Source: Pontixanthobacter gangjinensis (GTDB taxonomy: Bacteria; Pseudomonadota; Alphaproteobacteria; Sphingomonadales; Sphingomonadaceae). Taken from it: a DNA stretch of 64,000 bases. The stretch lies in the NCBI RefSeq assembly GCF_009827545.1, contig NZ_WTYS01000001.1:2257772-2321771 (forward strand), written 5' to 3'. The position numbers were made by a program, and so were the translations under genes. Below, one piece after another: positions 42,642 through 51,856 of the stretch (positions are counted from its first letter, which is position 1; every line of letters starts with the position of its first letter). The notes under the pieces were generated by a model. That model saw nothing but the letters and a program-made list of their open reading frames with translations, ran no database searches and was not told the DNA's origin.

Positions 42642-43235
42642 TTATGGAACTAGCCATTGCGTTGCCGCTGACGCACCATCACCTGAACTAGACCTAACCA
42701 CAATTTTCGCGCGCCGATGTCCGGTATTGGCCAGATACAACCAATCAAATTCGCGCACAGACACCAGTAGGACCGCGAAGTTCTCACGCGCGGCAGCAAC
42801 TTGCGCATCCTCCGGTGTAATACCCTCGATCCAATCAGGCAGGCCCGATACCGGCCCATCGCTTGGCGAGCTCGGCGGAGCTTCTGCGAGATAGCATCGT
42901 TTGGCAAAATTGGTGGCTTCGCTCCATGCCTTGTCGGCAATTGGCCCGCTGCTTTCCACTCGCCCTTTACCGCGCATCCTGATCTGCACCTTGGCTTCGG
43001 AATCATACGCCAGCACAGTCATTTGAGGATCATTGGTAACTGCGGCCACTTTCGGACTCCGCAAATCAGTATGGAAGCGCAACGTACCCGTTACCGGATC
43101 AAATTCGCGCAGCACCATGACCCGCAAATCAATATCAGACGTGCCCACGACCAATGTATGAAAAGCTGATTTGCGCATCTTCCCGCCTTCAATAAGCCGG
43201 GTTTTGATATCCTGCGCCACCATATCGAGAGTCAT
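42642..43235 (-). CDS. pyridoxamine 5'-phosphate oxidase-like flavoprotein
   Basis: A member of the FMN-binding split-barrel (PNPOx-like) superfamily. From ATG at 43235 it has 197 residues; an ATG at 43280 adds 15. I chose 43235 because AAGGGG lies 9 nt upstream. The FMN-binding region is visible in DIDLRVMVLREFDPVTGTLRF and the later FHTDLRSPKVAAVTNDP, and PxxxIRMRGKGRVES follows. Whether it makes pyridoxal phosphate or has another oxidoreductase role is undecided; canonical PdxH signatures are only partly present. Convergent with the response regulator gene. Confidence 0.8.
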   Translation of the reverse strand: MTLDMVAQDIKTRLIEGGKMRKSAFHTLVVGTSDIDLRVMVLREFDPVTGTLRFHTDLRSPKVAAVTNDPQMTVLAYDSEAKVQIRMRGKGRVESSGPIADKAWSEATNFAKRCYLAEAPPSSPSDGPVSGLPDWIEGITPEDAQVAAARENFAVLLVSVREFDWLYLANTGHRRAKIVVRSSSGDGASAATQWLVP

Positions 43236-43422
43236 TTCCATCGTCCCCTTAGTCACGCCCGACGCCACCCTGTCAATCATTCCAATATTTCACCATCTTG
43301 CCTCGAGACATGAACCTCGGCCAGTGGCGTTCGTTCAGTTTCAAGTCAGTTTAGATGAACTAGAACCATTTTCATCAACAGGGCCGCTGGGTGGACGCGG
43401 TGTTTAAAAATGGAGTGCCGCT

Positions 43423-44361
43423 ATGACTTTGAGAGAATTACTATCCGCAGGTAGCGCGACGGCCCTAGCCGTCGCCATCGCTTTTGCCCTTCCCGTTCAA
43501 TCGGCTTCAGCTGCAGAGGCTGAGGCGGCGTCAGCAGATACGCAGCGCGCCGACCGAGACCGCACACGAGGCGACCGTGCCCGGGGCAATCGTGGCGAAC
43601 GCCGTGAAGCGCGCCAAGACAATCGCGAGCGCCGTGAAGCGAGGCAGGACCGCCAAGAGCGCCAGACGCGCAACAACAACACTCAGCGTCCACAAGCTCG
43701 TCAACAGCAACGCCAACAAGCGCGGCAAGACACTCGCCAAGACATTCGCCAAGACACTCGTCAGCAGCGCAGGGCCGAGCGCCACGAACCTGCAGCACGG
43801 CGGTCTACAACCCGCTACGGCGGCCGTGTCGAGCGTCAGACTGCGCAGCGTCAAGCAGACCGCCGTACCGCAACGCGCGCAGATCGCCAGGTAGAGCGCC
43901 GCGTCGAAAGGCAGGTCGAACGCCGTGCAAACCGCCGTGCAGATGCCCGTTCTGAACGGAACCGGACATATCGCAATAGCGACAGGAATAGGACCTACTC
44001 CGATAATCGTCGAGCTGAACGCCGGTCGCATTATCGGCAGAACCAACGCCGGTGGAACCGTCATACGTGGCGCAACAATAGCCGCTATAATTGGAACAGC
44101 CACCGTCGGAATTACCGGAACACATACCGCCTAGGTCGCTATTATGCACCGTATCGGAACTATCGGTACAGCCGCATCAACATCGGCTTCCATCTTGGCA
44201 ACGTCTTCTTCAGCAGCCGCTATTGGATCAACGATCCATGGACCTACCGCCTGCCAGAAGTTTACGGACCCTACCGCTGGGTTCGCTATTATGACGATGT
44301 TTTGCTGGTAAACACTTACACCGGCGAAGTGGTCGACGTGATCCACGATTTCTTCTGGTAA
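43423..44361 (+). CDS. secreted RcnB-like protein with Arg/Gln/Asp-rich repeat region
   Basis: The 312-residue product has a signal peptide (ALPVQSASA), a long Arg-rich low-complexity region (about 40-215) built of RxxxRxD-type repeats, and a C-terminal RcnB-type domain (YRLPEVYGPYRWVRYYDDVLLVNTYTGEVVDVIHDFFW, given here in segments by family). RcnB in E. coli is a periplasmic Ni/Co homeostasis protein. The Arg-rich middle is unusual in length; its role is unknown. GGAG lies 8 nt before the ATG, and a hairpin terminator follows the stop. Confidence 0.82.
   Translation: MTLRELLSAGSATALAVAIAFALPVQSASAAEAEAASADTQRADRDRTRGDRARGNRGERREARQDNRERREARQDRQERQTRNNNTQRPQARQQQRQQARQDTRQDIRQDTRQQRRAERHEPAARRSTTRYGGRVERQTAQRQADRRTATRADRQVERRVERQVERRANRRADARSERNRTYRNSDRNRTYSDNRRAERRSHYRQNQRRWNRHTWRNNSRYNWNSHRRNYRNTYRLGRYYAPYRNYRYSRINIGFHLGNVFFSSRYWINDPWTYRLPEVYGPYRWVRYYDDVLLVNTYTGEVVDVIHDFFW
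43723..43758 (+). repeat. three tandem 12-nt coding repeats in the Arg-rich region
   Basis: Units CGGCAAGACACT, CGCCAAGACATT and CGCCAAGACACT encode RQDT/RQDI/RQDT. They sit inside a longer Arg/Gln/Asp-rich stretch with looser repeats (ERREARQD twice near 43600-43640). Confidence 0.8.
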
Positions 44362-44401
44362 TTACAAACCACCGAGCCCGGTCGACCTTGACCGGAATGG
44401 A

Positions 44402-44432
44402 GCCCCCGTCAGAGCAATCTGGCGGGGGTTTC
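44402..44432 (+). terminator. Rho-independent terminator after the RcnB-like gene
   Basis: An 11-bp stem (CCCCCGTCAGA / TCTGGCGGGGG, one G-T wobble) closes a GCAA tetraloop, and GTTT follows. It lies about 40 nt after the stop codon. The T run is short, but the stem is very strong. Confidence 0.8.
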
Positions 44433-44905
44433 CACTTGAGGCCCCGCAGTCGGCGCACCGTATCTAACGATTGATTTGGATTGTAATTGGCGTCCATCAT
44501 CTCGGCGACTTTTGGATTGGCAAACAATCAATGTAGCATAGCGGTCTCAAGCGCTATGCCAGCCTCGAAACTGATGCTTCCTTGTCCGTGAATTAATCGG
44601 TCGGCCTCGCAGTAGCCCGTAATTTTTGCCAACATTATTAATTCGATTGCGCGCTTGTGTCGGATGCGAGCCCCCAGAAATTTTCAAACTGCTAGGCCAT
44701 AATATAGCCGCTGCTTACGCATAAGGTCTGCGCGCTCGACTCTAAGTTAAAGGGCTGTGATGCGCATGCATGAGCATCATCGCCGCCGAACCCACCGTAA
44801 ATCAGCGAACTGCCCTCGCACCAATCGGAGCGAACCTATAAATGCTGAGAACGCATAGGAGGTTTTACAAAATCTCGCACACTCACGACCATCGATATGT
44901 CTCAA
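44433..44905. other. intergenic region without recognised gene
   Basis: About 470 nt between the RcnB-like gene terminator and the cytochrome b561 stop codon. The frames here are short or antisense and show no family features. I see no tRNA, repeat or terminator other than the one already listed. Confidence 0.6.
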
Positions 44906-45466
44906 TTATGAATTTGGCACTTGTCCGAATGGTAGCATTTTGAAAATGCCACCGTTCTTATCGAAGAACGTATGCTTGAGTGCGCCAAGGATGTGCAAAC
45001 CAATCAGATACATAAACACCTCACCGCCGGTTTTGTGCAAACCGATGATAGCCTTTCCGGTCTCTCGCGAGTCTCCGACTGGCAGGCCCGGCACGGTAAA
45101 CAGACCCCAAATGTCGATAAAACCGCCAAAATAGGATGTGGCAAGCCAGCCGCCCAGCGGCAGGCCAACCAGCAACACGTAGAAAATGATATGTACAGCC
45201 CGGACCAAGATTCGCTCCCACGCGGCAAGTTTGCTTGGCAATGCAGGAACCGGATGCGTCCACCGCCACAAAAGACGCCCGATTGTTAGAAACAGGATCG
45301 TCATACCCAGGGCCTTATGGTGCCCCATCCACCAGCCTTTATCATCACCGGTCAAATGCTCGGCAGCCTCAACCAGCCGCCAATTGACGATCACTGCGAT
45401 CGCAATGACCCAGTGAAATATCATCGCGCCCTTGGAATAGCGGGACTGACTTGCTGCGCTCATCAT
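44906..45466 (-). CDS. cytochrome b561-like membrane protein
   Basis: The 186-residue integral membrane protein has four TM helices and haem-ligand His residues in IFHWVIAIAV, HHKALGMTILFL, VHIIFYVLLV and LHILGALKH, the pattern of bacterial cytochrome b561 (CybB family). Such proteins move electrons from ubiquinol to acceptors such as superoxide. Two ATGs overlap at the start (45466 and 45463). Divergent from the dioxygenase gene, with about 100 nt between the chosen starts. Confidence 0.9.
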   Translation of the reverse strand: MMSAASQSRYSKGAMIFHWVIAIAVIVNWRLVEAAEHLTGDDKGWWMGHHKALGMTILFLTIGRLLWRWTHPVPALPSKLAAWERILVRAVHIIFYVLLVGLPLGGWLATSYFGGFIDIWGLFTVPGLPVGDSRETGKAIIGLHKTGGEVFMYLIGLHILGALKHTFFDKNGGIFKMLPFGQVPNS

Positions 45467-45564
45467 CGACTCAATATGCCTTTTATCATTTCAATTTAGC
45501 GATATCGCAGGAAGCGGCAAGCCAACCACTTGATGCCGTGGATTTCAGTGCTAGAAAACCAGTT

Positions 45565-46233
45565 ATGGCCAAGACAGCAATCGTTCCCGATCAAGACGCG
45601 CTGAAGCGCGTTGGCGCCACCGTCCGGCGGCATTTGGATGCACACCCCAATGCCCAGAAGCTACCGACTGACAAGGCAGAAGTTTACGCGATCAGTTACT
45701 TCCTGACGGCTTTGGAGTGCGGGCGCCTAAACAGCATGATTGACGTTATCGCGCAGCCTAGCGAGCTCTATGATGGAACCCATCAAGACGGCTTCAGAAC
45801 TTCCTATTCAGGTAATCTCGATCCGCACGACGCTTTAATGAAGGATCTGTCGACGCGAATAGACACCGCGTTGGGGCTACCTGCGGCCTATGGCGAGGCG
45901 ATACAGGGCCAGCGTTATTATGTCGGTCAACAGTTTAAGCCCCATAATGATTATTTTCATACCGATCAGGAATATTGGAAGCAGGAACGTGGACGCGGCG
46001 GCCAGCGCAGCTGGACGGCAATGGCCTTTCTAAACAAAGTCCAACAGGGCGGCGCAACCGAATTTCCAGAGCTAGATCTGAAGATAGCACCTCAACCCGG
46101 AGTTCTTCTTGTTTGGAACAACGCCGATGTTGAAGGGGCGCCCAATCCCGATACGTTGCATGCCGGAACGCCGGTTGAAGCTGGGGTCAAATACGTCCTG
46201 ACCAAATGGTATCGAACGCGGACGTGGAAATAA
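45565..46233 (+). CDS. 2OG-Fe(II) oxygenase, prolyl 4-hydroxylase type
   Basis: From ATG at 45565 the product has 222 residues and the double-stranded beta-helix core of prolyl 4-hydroxylase-like enzymes. Fe(II) ligands are in FKPHNDYFHTDQ (H-x-D) and TLHAGTPV (distal His); VKYVLTKWYRTR contains the 2OG-binding Lys. Such enzymes hydroxylate Pro or other residues in peptides or proteins; the target is unknown. The frame opens 38 codons earlier (45451) in the region antisense to the b561 start, so the later ATG is preferred. No partner gene suggests a substrate. Confidence 0.87.
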   Translation: MAKTAIVPDQDALKRVGATVRRHLDAHPNAQKLPTDKAEVYAISYFLTALECGRLNSMIDVIAQPSELYDGTHQDGFRTSYSGNLDPHDALMKDLSTRIDTALGLPAAYGEAIQGQRYYVGQQFKPHNDYFHTDQEYWKQERGRGGQRSWTAMAFLNKVQQGGATEFPELDLKIAPQPGVLLVWNNADVEGAPNPDTLHAGTPVEAGVKYVLTKWYRTRTWK

Positions 46234-46254
46234 TACGGCGTCCGCTTCAGCAGT

Positions 46255-47871
46255 TCACCCCAACCCCAAAGCTTCTGCAATCAGCTTGCGCGAATTAGCG
46301 ATACCATAGAGCGCGATGAAGCTGCCCATCCGCGGGCCCTGATCGCTTCCAAGCAACGTTTGGTAAAGCGCGCGAAACCAGTCCCGCAAATTTTCAAACC
46401 CGAATTCTTCTTGCTTACCGATTTCATACACCTTGGTTTGCAAATCTTCCGCAGGATAATTGTCAGGCAATTTCGCCAACTCAGCATCAAGCGCACGCAA
46501 TGCCGCCGCTTCATTTTCTGCCGGCGCACGCTTCTTCAGTGTGGGCGCAACGAAATCGCGATTATAAGCCAGAGCTGCCGAGACCATAGTGTCGACCGCA
46601 GGGTGCTTCGCCGGATCAGCATCGGCCACATAGTTGGCCAAATACGACCAAACCTGTTCGCGGCTAGCCTCTGCGCCCAGTACTCCAACCAAATTGAGCA
46701 ACAGACCGAAGGTCACTGGTACAGTATCACCAGCGCCTGGCGCTTCGGGGCCGTCTATACGCGAATTGGCGCGCAACAAATGCCAGACTGGATTGCCAAG
46801 CTGCTTATCGAGCGGCTGCTCGGCCAACCGCTCGCGGAATTGCCAGTAGTCATCCACCGCGCGCGGTATTACCCCCACGTGCAACTGCTTGGCGCTTTTC
46901 GGATTGGGGAAAATATAAAACCCAAGACTCTCTTCCGTGCCATATTCCAGCCACTGTTCAATTGTCAGTCCATTACCCTTGGACTTGGAAATCTTTTCAC
47001 CATTCTCGTCAAGAAACAGCTCGTAGATCAAACCGTCCGGCTTGCGGCCACCAAGAACCTTGGCAATTTTGCCGGACTGAATACCAGTATCCGTCAGATC
47101 CTTGCCGTACATTTCATAGTCGACCCCTTGCGCGACCCAGCGCATCGCAAAATCGACTTTCCACTGCAGCTTTGCCTGTCCGCCAAGCGCAGATTGTTCG
47201 ATCACAGAACCGTCATCGTCCGTAAACCGGATCAAGCCAGCCTGCGCATCGACGATCTCGACCGGTACTTGCAACACAATGCCAGTCGTAGGTGAAATGG
47301 GCATAATCGGTGAATAGGTTGCAGCACGTTCAGCCCGCAGAGTTGGCAACATGATGTCAAGAATGTCCTGATTATGCTCGAGGACATTCTTCAATGCGTC
47401 GTCGAAATGACCGTTGTTATACCGATCCGAAGCGGCAACGAATTCATATTCGAAACCGAAACGGTCGAGAAAATCGCGGAGCATCGCATTGTTATGGGCG
47501 GCAAAACTTTCGAACTTTTCAAACGGATCGGGAATGCGGCTAAGCGGCTTCCCCAAATGCTCAGCCAACATTTCCTGATTGGGTAGATTGGTTGGCACCT
47601 TGCGCAAACCATCCATGTCGTCGCTGAATGCCACTAGCCGAGTGGGCTGACCGGTCAGCGCTTCGAATGCACGGCGGACAAACGTTGTGCGGAGCACTTC
47701 CTGAAACGTACCGATATGTGGCAGACCCGAGGGGCCGTAGCCCGTTTCAAACAGCACAGGCGAACCATCCGGCTTCATTCCATCAGGATAGCGTTTGACC
47801 AGCCGTTGAGCCTCAAGGAAAGGCCATGCCTTGGATTCGCGAGCGGTCTCGATCAATGTGCTGTCAGTCAT
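46255..47871 (-). CDS. lysS: class I lysyl-tRNA synthetase
   Basis: A 538-residue class I LysRS (archaeal-type fold, unrelated to class II LysRS). It charges tRNA-Lys. Visible are GLPHIGTF (HIGH-like), the class I motif KISKSKGNGL (KMSKS-like) about residue 290, and the C-terminal helical anticodon-binding region. Class I LysRS occurs in Archaea, spirochaetes and many alphaproteobacteria, where it replaces the class II enzyme. The product starts at ATG 47871; no operon partner. Convergent with the dioxygenase gene. Confidence 0.95.
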   Translation of the reverse strand: MTDSTLIETARESKAWPFLEAQRLVKRYPDGMKPDGSPVLFETGYGPSGLPHIGTFQEVLRTTFVRRAFEALTGQPTRLVAFSDDMDGLRKVPTNLPNQEMLAEHLGKPLSRIPDPFEKFESFAAHNNAMLRDFLDRFGFEYEFVAASDRYNNGHFDDALKNVLEHNQDILDIMLPTLRAERAATYSPIMPISPTTGIVLQVPVEIVDAQAGLIRFTDDDGSVIEQSALGGQAKLQWKVDFAMRWVAQGVDYEMYGKDLTDTGIQSGKIAKVLGGRKPDGLIYELFLDENGEKISKSKGNGLTIEQWLEYGTEESLGFYIFPNPKSAKQLHVGVIPRAVDDYWQFRERLAEQPLDKQLGNPVWHLLRANSRIDGPEAPGAGDTVPVTFGLLLNLVGVLGAEASREQVWSYLANYVADADPAKHPAVDTMVSAALAYNRDFVAPTLKKRAPAENEAAALRALDAELAKLPDNYPAEDLQTKVYEIGKQEEFGFENLRDWFRALYQTLLGSDQGPRMGSFIALYGIANSRKLIAEALGLG

Positions 47872-48005
47872 GGCAGCGCTTTTGCGCGTTGCGCTCCGTG
47901 TTGCAAGTGCGAAGAATGTCTCGTTGCAGCTTAATCCTGCTTTGAACCGCTTTTAAACGTCTCTGCGCTTGCGCGGTGTTCCATATTCGTTCTATCGGCT
48001 TTGCC

Positions 48006-50747
48006 GTGGTTCAACCGCTCTCCCTTCCCGCGCTTCACGCATCGCATGCCGGAACATGGCTACGCGATCCTAACGGCAACAGTCGCGGAGTATCCAAAGG
48101 CGAGGCAATCATGGCCGCGGCGGACACACCGATATTGCTTCTCAACGCACCGCTAGTGGCAACGCGATTGGGGTATCCTGACCTCTCGGGTCTCGATTTG
48201 CTTGAATTGTTTGCCTTCGTCTTCCCGGCAAAATTCTGTGTGCCAACGCCCAAGGGATTGGCCCATGCATTAGGATTGGACGAACCAGCTAGCGACGATC
48301 AAGTCCCTGCCTTGTTGCAGCAAGCAGCGGGCGCGATTGTCGAGGCCTGTGAAGGCGGCAATTGGGCCGAGCGCGACGGCGCGTGGTCATCTTTACAGTC
48401 GCTAAGCCGCTTGCATTGGCCGTGGGCGCAAATTCTCGCGCCTCACATCAAGAAGCCCGAGCAGGCCGAAAAATGGCTGTTCTCCAAACTACCCGAATGG
48501 GAAGAAACGCCCGAGCGCCCCCAACCTGCACAGGTCACTTTGGAAGACGATGCAGTCGAGGCGCAGCTAGACCGCCTTACGGGTGTCGAAGCTGAGCGGC
48601 GAGACGGGCAACGGGCCTATGCCAAAGCAGTAGGCAAGGTCTTTGCGCCGCGGGATAAGCACGGCAATCCTCACCTTCTGCTCGCCCAAGCGGGAACCGG
48701 AATCGGCAAAACTCTCGGATATCTCGCCCCATCAACCTTGTGGTCACAAGCCGCCAAAGGTACCGTTTGGGTGTCAACTTTCACTAAAAATTTGCAACGC
48801 CAATTGCGCAGTGAAAGCCGCAGGGCGTGGCCTGAAAGGCGCCCAGACGGCACACAGCCAGTCGTTATCCGGAAAGGGCGGGAGAACTATCTTTGCCTGC
48901 TAAATCTGGAGGATGCTTTACAAGGCGGATTCGGCGGGCGGGCTGCCATTCTGGCGCAGATTGTGGCGCGGTGGGCCTCCTTCTCCCGTGATGGCGATAT
49001 GATCGGCGGGGACTTGCCCGGTTGGCTCGGAACTTTGTTTCGCAAACGTGGAATTGCCGCCTTGACTGACCAGCGCGGTGAATGCGTTTATGCTGGCTGT
49101 CCGCATTACCGCAAATGCTTCATTGAACGATCTTCCCGAGCCTCAGCGCAAGCTGATTTGGTTATTGCCAACCACGCTTTGGTTATGATCAACGCAGCCA
49201 GGGGACGCGATCATGCCCAGCGCCCCACCCGCATCATTTTCGACGAGGGTCACCACGTTTTCCAAGCTGCCGATTCGACCTTTGCCGCTGCGTTGACTGG
49301 AGCGGAGGCCATCGAATTGCGGCGTTGGGTTATCGGCCCGGAGCGTAAAAGCAAAGGGCGCCGCAGAGGTCTGGCGGCTAGGCTTGCCGATGTCGCAAGC
49401 TATGATGACGCAGGCGGCGAAGCGGTTGAGGCCGCAATCAAAGCAGCGCAAGCCCTTCCCTCTGACGGGTGGCTTCAGCGTTTAAATGATGGCGAACCCT
49501 ACGGTCCGATCGAGCAATTGTTGGCAGCAGTGCGATCAATTACCTACGCTCGCGATGAAAGCGGTGGGCAGGAAGCTGGCTACGGCATCGAGACCGAAGC
49601 CGCTCAGTTGCCTGGAAATTTCGTCCATTTTGCAGGCGAGGCCGAAGCCGCCTTAGCGCGGATTCGGCAGCCGCTAATCCAGCTTGGCGTCCGGCTTGAA
49701 GCAATTATCGAAGACGCACCCGATTGGTTGGATGGTCAGGGGCGTGCCCGGATTGAGGGAGCAAGGCATTCTCTGGCATGGAGAGCCGATTTGATTGCCG
49801 CTTGGGAATCGTTGCTCAACCGCTTGGGCGGCCCGGCGAACCCCGAATTTGTCGATTGGCTAGCGGTCGACCGTTCCGAAGCGCGCGAATTTGACATCGG
49901 CATCCACCGTCGCTGGCTCGATCCGATGAAGCCCTTTGCCAAGACAGTTCTAGAACCTTCGCATGGCGTAATGCTTACTTCGGCCACATTGCGAGACGGC
50001 GAGGATTGGAACAGCGCGATTGCTGCAAGCGGCACCCCTCATATCGAAATCAAGCCCCAACTTTCCTCATCCGAAAGCCCATTCGATTATGCCAACCGAG
50101 CCGAAGTGTTGATCGTAACCGATGTAAAACGCGGCGATTTGCCAGCGCTGGCCGGTGCATATTCGAGGCTCATCGAGGCAGCAGGCGGGGGCGTGCTCGG
50201 CCTGTTTACTGCAATACGCCGATTGCGCGCAGTTCACGGACGTATTGCGGATCGATTGGCGCGCGCCGGATTGCCTTTGTTCGCGCAGCATGTCGACCCG
50301 ATCGACACCGGCACGCTGGTGGATATTTTCCGCGATGATCCGCGCGCTTCGCTGCTTGGAACCGATGCTTTACGTGACGGGGTCGATGTTCCAGGTGATT
50401 CTCTGCGCTGCGTGGTGATGGAGGCGGTGCCATGGCCAAAACCGAGCATTCTCCACCGCGCCCGCCGCGCGGCAAATGGCGGCAGCGCCTATGATGACCG
50501 GATGATTCGCGCCCGATTGGCGCAAGCATTCGGACGGCTAATTCGAAGCAAGGATGACAAGGGCCACTTTGTTGTGCTGTCATCTGCCTTCCCCAGCCGC
50601 CTGCTAAGTGCCTTTCCCAAAGGCACTCCGATTATTCGACTTACATTGGAGGAGGCTTTACATAGGGTCGAAGAAGGTGTTTCGAGTGCTTCGGACAATT
50701 TGCTGACTGACAGTTCCAACCAATCAGAGGACAGCCTGAACCTGTGA
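48006..50747 (+). CDS. ATP-dependent DNA helicase of the DinG/XPD-like superfamily 2 type
   Basis: From a GTG at 48006 the product has 913 residues; a GTG at 47976 (923) or ATG at 48111 (878) are alternatives. I favour an early start because LPALHASHAGTWLRDPNGN reads as coding and the family opens similarly. Walker A is LAQAGTGIGKTLGY (about residue 225). Cys in NYLCLLN and GECVYAGCPHYRKC mark a 4Fe-4S domain. Motif II is DEGHHVF, and helicase motifs V/VI follow (GVDVPGDSLRCVVMEAVPWPKPS, AFGRLIRS). DinG/XPD helicases unwind DNA 5'-3' in repair. It overlaps the next gene as GTGA. Confidence 0.87.
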   Translation: MVQPLSLPALHASHAGTWLRDPNGNSRGVSKGEAIMAAADTPILLLNAPLVATRLGYPDLSGLDLLELFAFVFPAKFCVPTPKGLAHALGLDEPASDDQVPALLQQAAGAIVEACEGGNWAERDGAWSSLQSLSRLHWPWAQILAPHIKKPEQAEKWLFSKLPEWEETPERPQPAQVTLEDDAVEAQLDRLTGVEAERRDGQRAYAKAVGKVFAPRDKHGNPHLLLAQAGTGIGKTLGYLAPSTLWSQAAKGTVWVSTFTKNLQRQLRSESRRAWPERRPDGTQPVVIRKGRENYLCLLNLEDALQGGFGGRAAILAQIVARWASFSRDGDMIGGDLPGWLGTLFRKRGIAALTDQRGECVYAGCPHYRKCFIERSSRASAQADLVIANHALVMINAARGRDHAQRPTRIIFDEGHHVFQAADSTFAAALTGAEAIELRRWVIGPERKSKGRRRGLAARLADVASYDDAGGEAVEAAIKAAQALPSDGWLQRLNDGEPYGPIEQLLAAVRSITYARDESGGQEAGYGIETEAAQLPGNFVHFAGEAEAALARIRQPLIQLGVRLEAIIEDAPDWLDGQGRARIEGARHSLAWRADLIAAWESLLNRLGGPANPEFVDWLAVDRSEAREFDIGIHRRWLDPMKPFAKTVLEPSHGVMLTSATLRDGEDWNSAIAASGTPHIEIKPQLSSSESPFDYANRAEVLIVTDVKRGDLPALAGAYSRLIEAAGGGVLGLFTAIRRLRAVHGRIADRLARAGLPLFAQHVDPIDTGTLVDIFRDDPRASLLGTDALRDGVDVPGDSLRCVVMEAVPWPKPSILHRARRAANGGSAYDDRMIRARLAQAFGRLIRSKDDKGHFVVLSSAFPSRLLSAFPKGTPIIRLTLEEALHRVEEGVSSASDNLLTDSSNQSEDSLNL

Positions 50748-51283
50748 AGACCTTAGGCCTCTTACGCCATGCCAAATCCGATTGGGACGATATCGGCACC
50801 CGTGACTTCGACCGGGGCTTGAATGATCGTGGGCGCAAAGGCGCACGGCTGGTGGGCCGCCATATCGCAGAATACAGCGACAAACATGGCGTCGCTTGGG
50901 ACAAAGTTCTAGCCAGTTCTGCAGAGCGCGTTCAACGGACCATCGAAGCCGCGTTGCCCGGCATTGATCCGATATCTGACAAGCGACTTTACCTCGCCAG
51001 CGTCGATACGATTATTGAAGTTATTCAAGAATACACCGATGATGAAGACAGCGTGCTGGTGGCCGCGCATAATCCCGGCCTGCAGGAAATGCTGTTCGCC
51101 TTGGTCCCGCCGTCTGAAGAAAATGCAATCTTCGACGAGGCCGCAACAAAATTTCCAACTGCAACTTTCGCAGTGTTCGAACTGGATATTGATAGCTGGT
51201 CCGATCTCGCGGCGGATTGCGGCCGGTTAGTTCACTTTATTCGTCCGCGTGACCTAGACCCAGAGCTTGGACCAGAACGCTAA
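50744..51283 (+). CDS. histidine phosphatase-family protein (SixA-like)
   Basis: The 179-residue protein opens KTLGLLRHAKSDWDD, the RHG/RHA phosphatase signature with catalytic His near residue 9, and has the second His in VLVAAHNPGLQEML. SixA-type phosphatases remove phosphate from His in phosphorelay proteins; the target here is unknown. It begins with GTG inside the helicase stop (4-nt overlap). Its stop overlaps the convergent soxR stop by 3-4 nt. Confidence 0.87.
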   Translation: MKTLGLLRHAKSDWDDIGTRDFDRGLNDRGRKGARLVGRHIAEYSDKHGVAWDKVLASSAERVQRTIEAALPGIDPISDKRLYLASVDTIIEVIQEYTDDEDSVLVAAHNPGLQEMLFALVPPSEENAIFDEAATKFPTATFAVFELDIDSWSDLAADCGRLVHFIRPRDLDPELGPER

Positions 51284-51732
51284 TCCAGCACCAAGCGCGG
51301 CCCACTGCCGCCCTCGCCAATCTTATCATCGCGATTGTAGAGTTGGCATTTCGAAAGGCTGAGACAGCCGCAACCTATGCAGCCATCTAGACGGTCTCGG
51401 GTACGCTCCAGCATGGCAATTCTAGCGTCAAGCTGGTCTCGGATCGAAGCGCTGATTGTTTTCCAGTCGCGAGCATTAGGTGTGCGCCCTTGCGGCAACT
51501 TCGCCAATTGATCTTCAATATCAGATAGAGGCAATCCCAGTTTCTGAGCGATCATAATAAAGCTCAACCGGCGAATATCCGAACGCAGAAAGCGGCGTTG
51601 GTTCCCGCTCGTTCGCATTGCGGATAACAACCGCTTCTCCTCATAAAACCGGATCGAAGACACTGACAGGCCGGTTCTACGGGCCAATTCTCCAATCGGT
51701 AAAAAATCATTTTTTGACAGCGATCTAGACAC
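51280..51732 (-). CDS. soxR: redox-sensitive transcriptional activator SoxR
   Basis: A MerR-family regulator of 150 residues. GTG at 51732 has GAGAGG 8 nt upstream; another GTG at 51741 is possible. The HTH is in IGELARRTGLSVSSIRFYEEK. A long dimerisation helix follows, and the [2Fe-2S] cluster motif CIGCGCLSLSKC (C-x2-C-x-C-x5-C) is intact. SoxR activates target promoters when its cluster is oxidised by redox-cycling compounds. A perfect-quality SoxR box lies directly upstream at 51761-51778, between soxR and the divergent VOC gene. No soxS is present, as usual outside enterobacteria. Confidence 0.95.
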   Translation of the reverse strand: MSRSLSKNDFLPIGELARRTGLSVSSIRFYEEKRLLSAMRTSGNQRRFLRSDIRRLSFIMIAQKLGLPLSDIEDQLAKLPQGRTPNARDWKTISASIRDQLDARIAMLERTRDRLDGCIGCGCLSLSKCQLYNRDDKIGEGGSGPRLVLD

Positions 51733-51756
51733 GAATTCCACCTCTCGAGAATTGTC

Positions 51757-51787
51757 TTGACCTCAACTTAACTTGAGGTTGCATAAT
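51757..51787 (+). promoter_or_regulatory. SoxR-controlled promoter of the VOC gene with SoxR box
   Basis: The 18-nt palindrome CCTCAACTTAACTTGAGG (51761-51778) differs by one base from the published SoxR consensus CCTCAAGTTAACTTGAGG. It fills the spacer between TTGACC (51757-51762) and CATAAT (51782-51787). The spacer is 19 nt, the long spacing typical of SoxR/MerR-activated promoters. It points to the VOC gene at 51857 and lies 29 nt before the soxR start, so it may also mediate autoregulation. Confidence 0.9.
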
Positions 51788-51856
51788 TGCCAAGTTCAAT
51801 GATTCGCGGCCCATTCTCTTTGGGCCAGCGGACTGAGAAATCGGAAGGATCAGAAA

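Noticed and set aside
44228-44527. 99-codon frame on the minus strand
   Set aside because: It crosses the terminator hairpin and the 3' end of the RcnB-like gene; no domain is seen.
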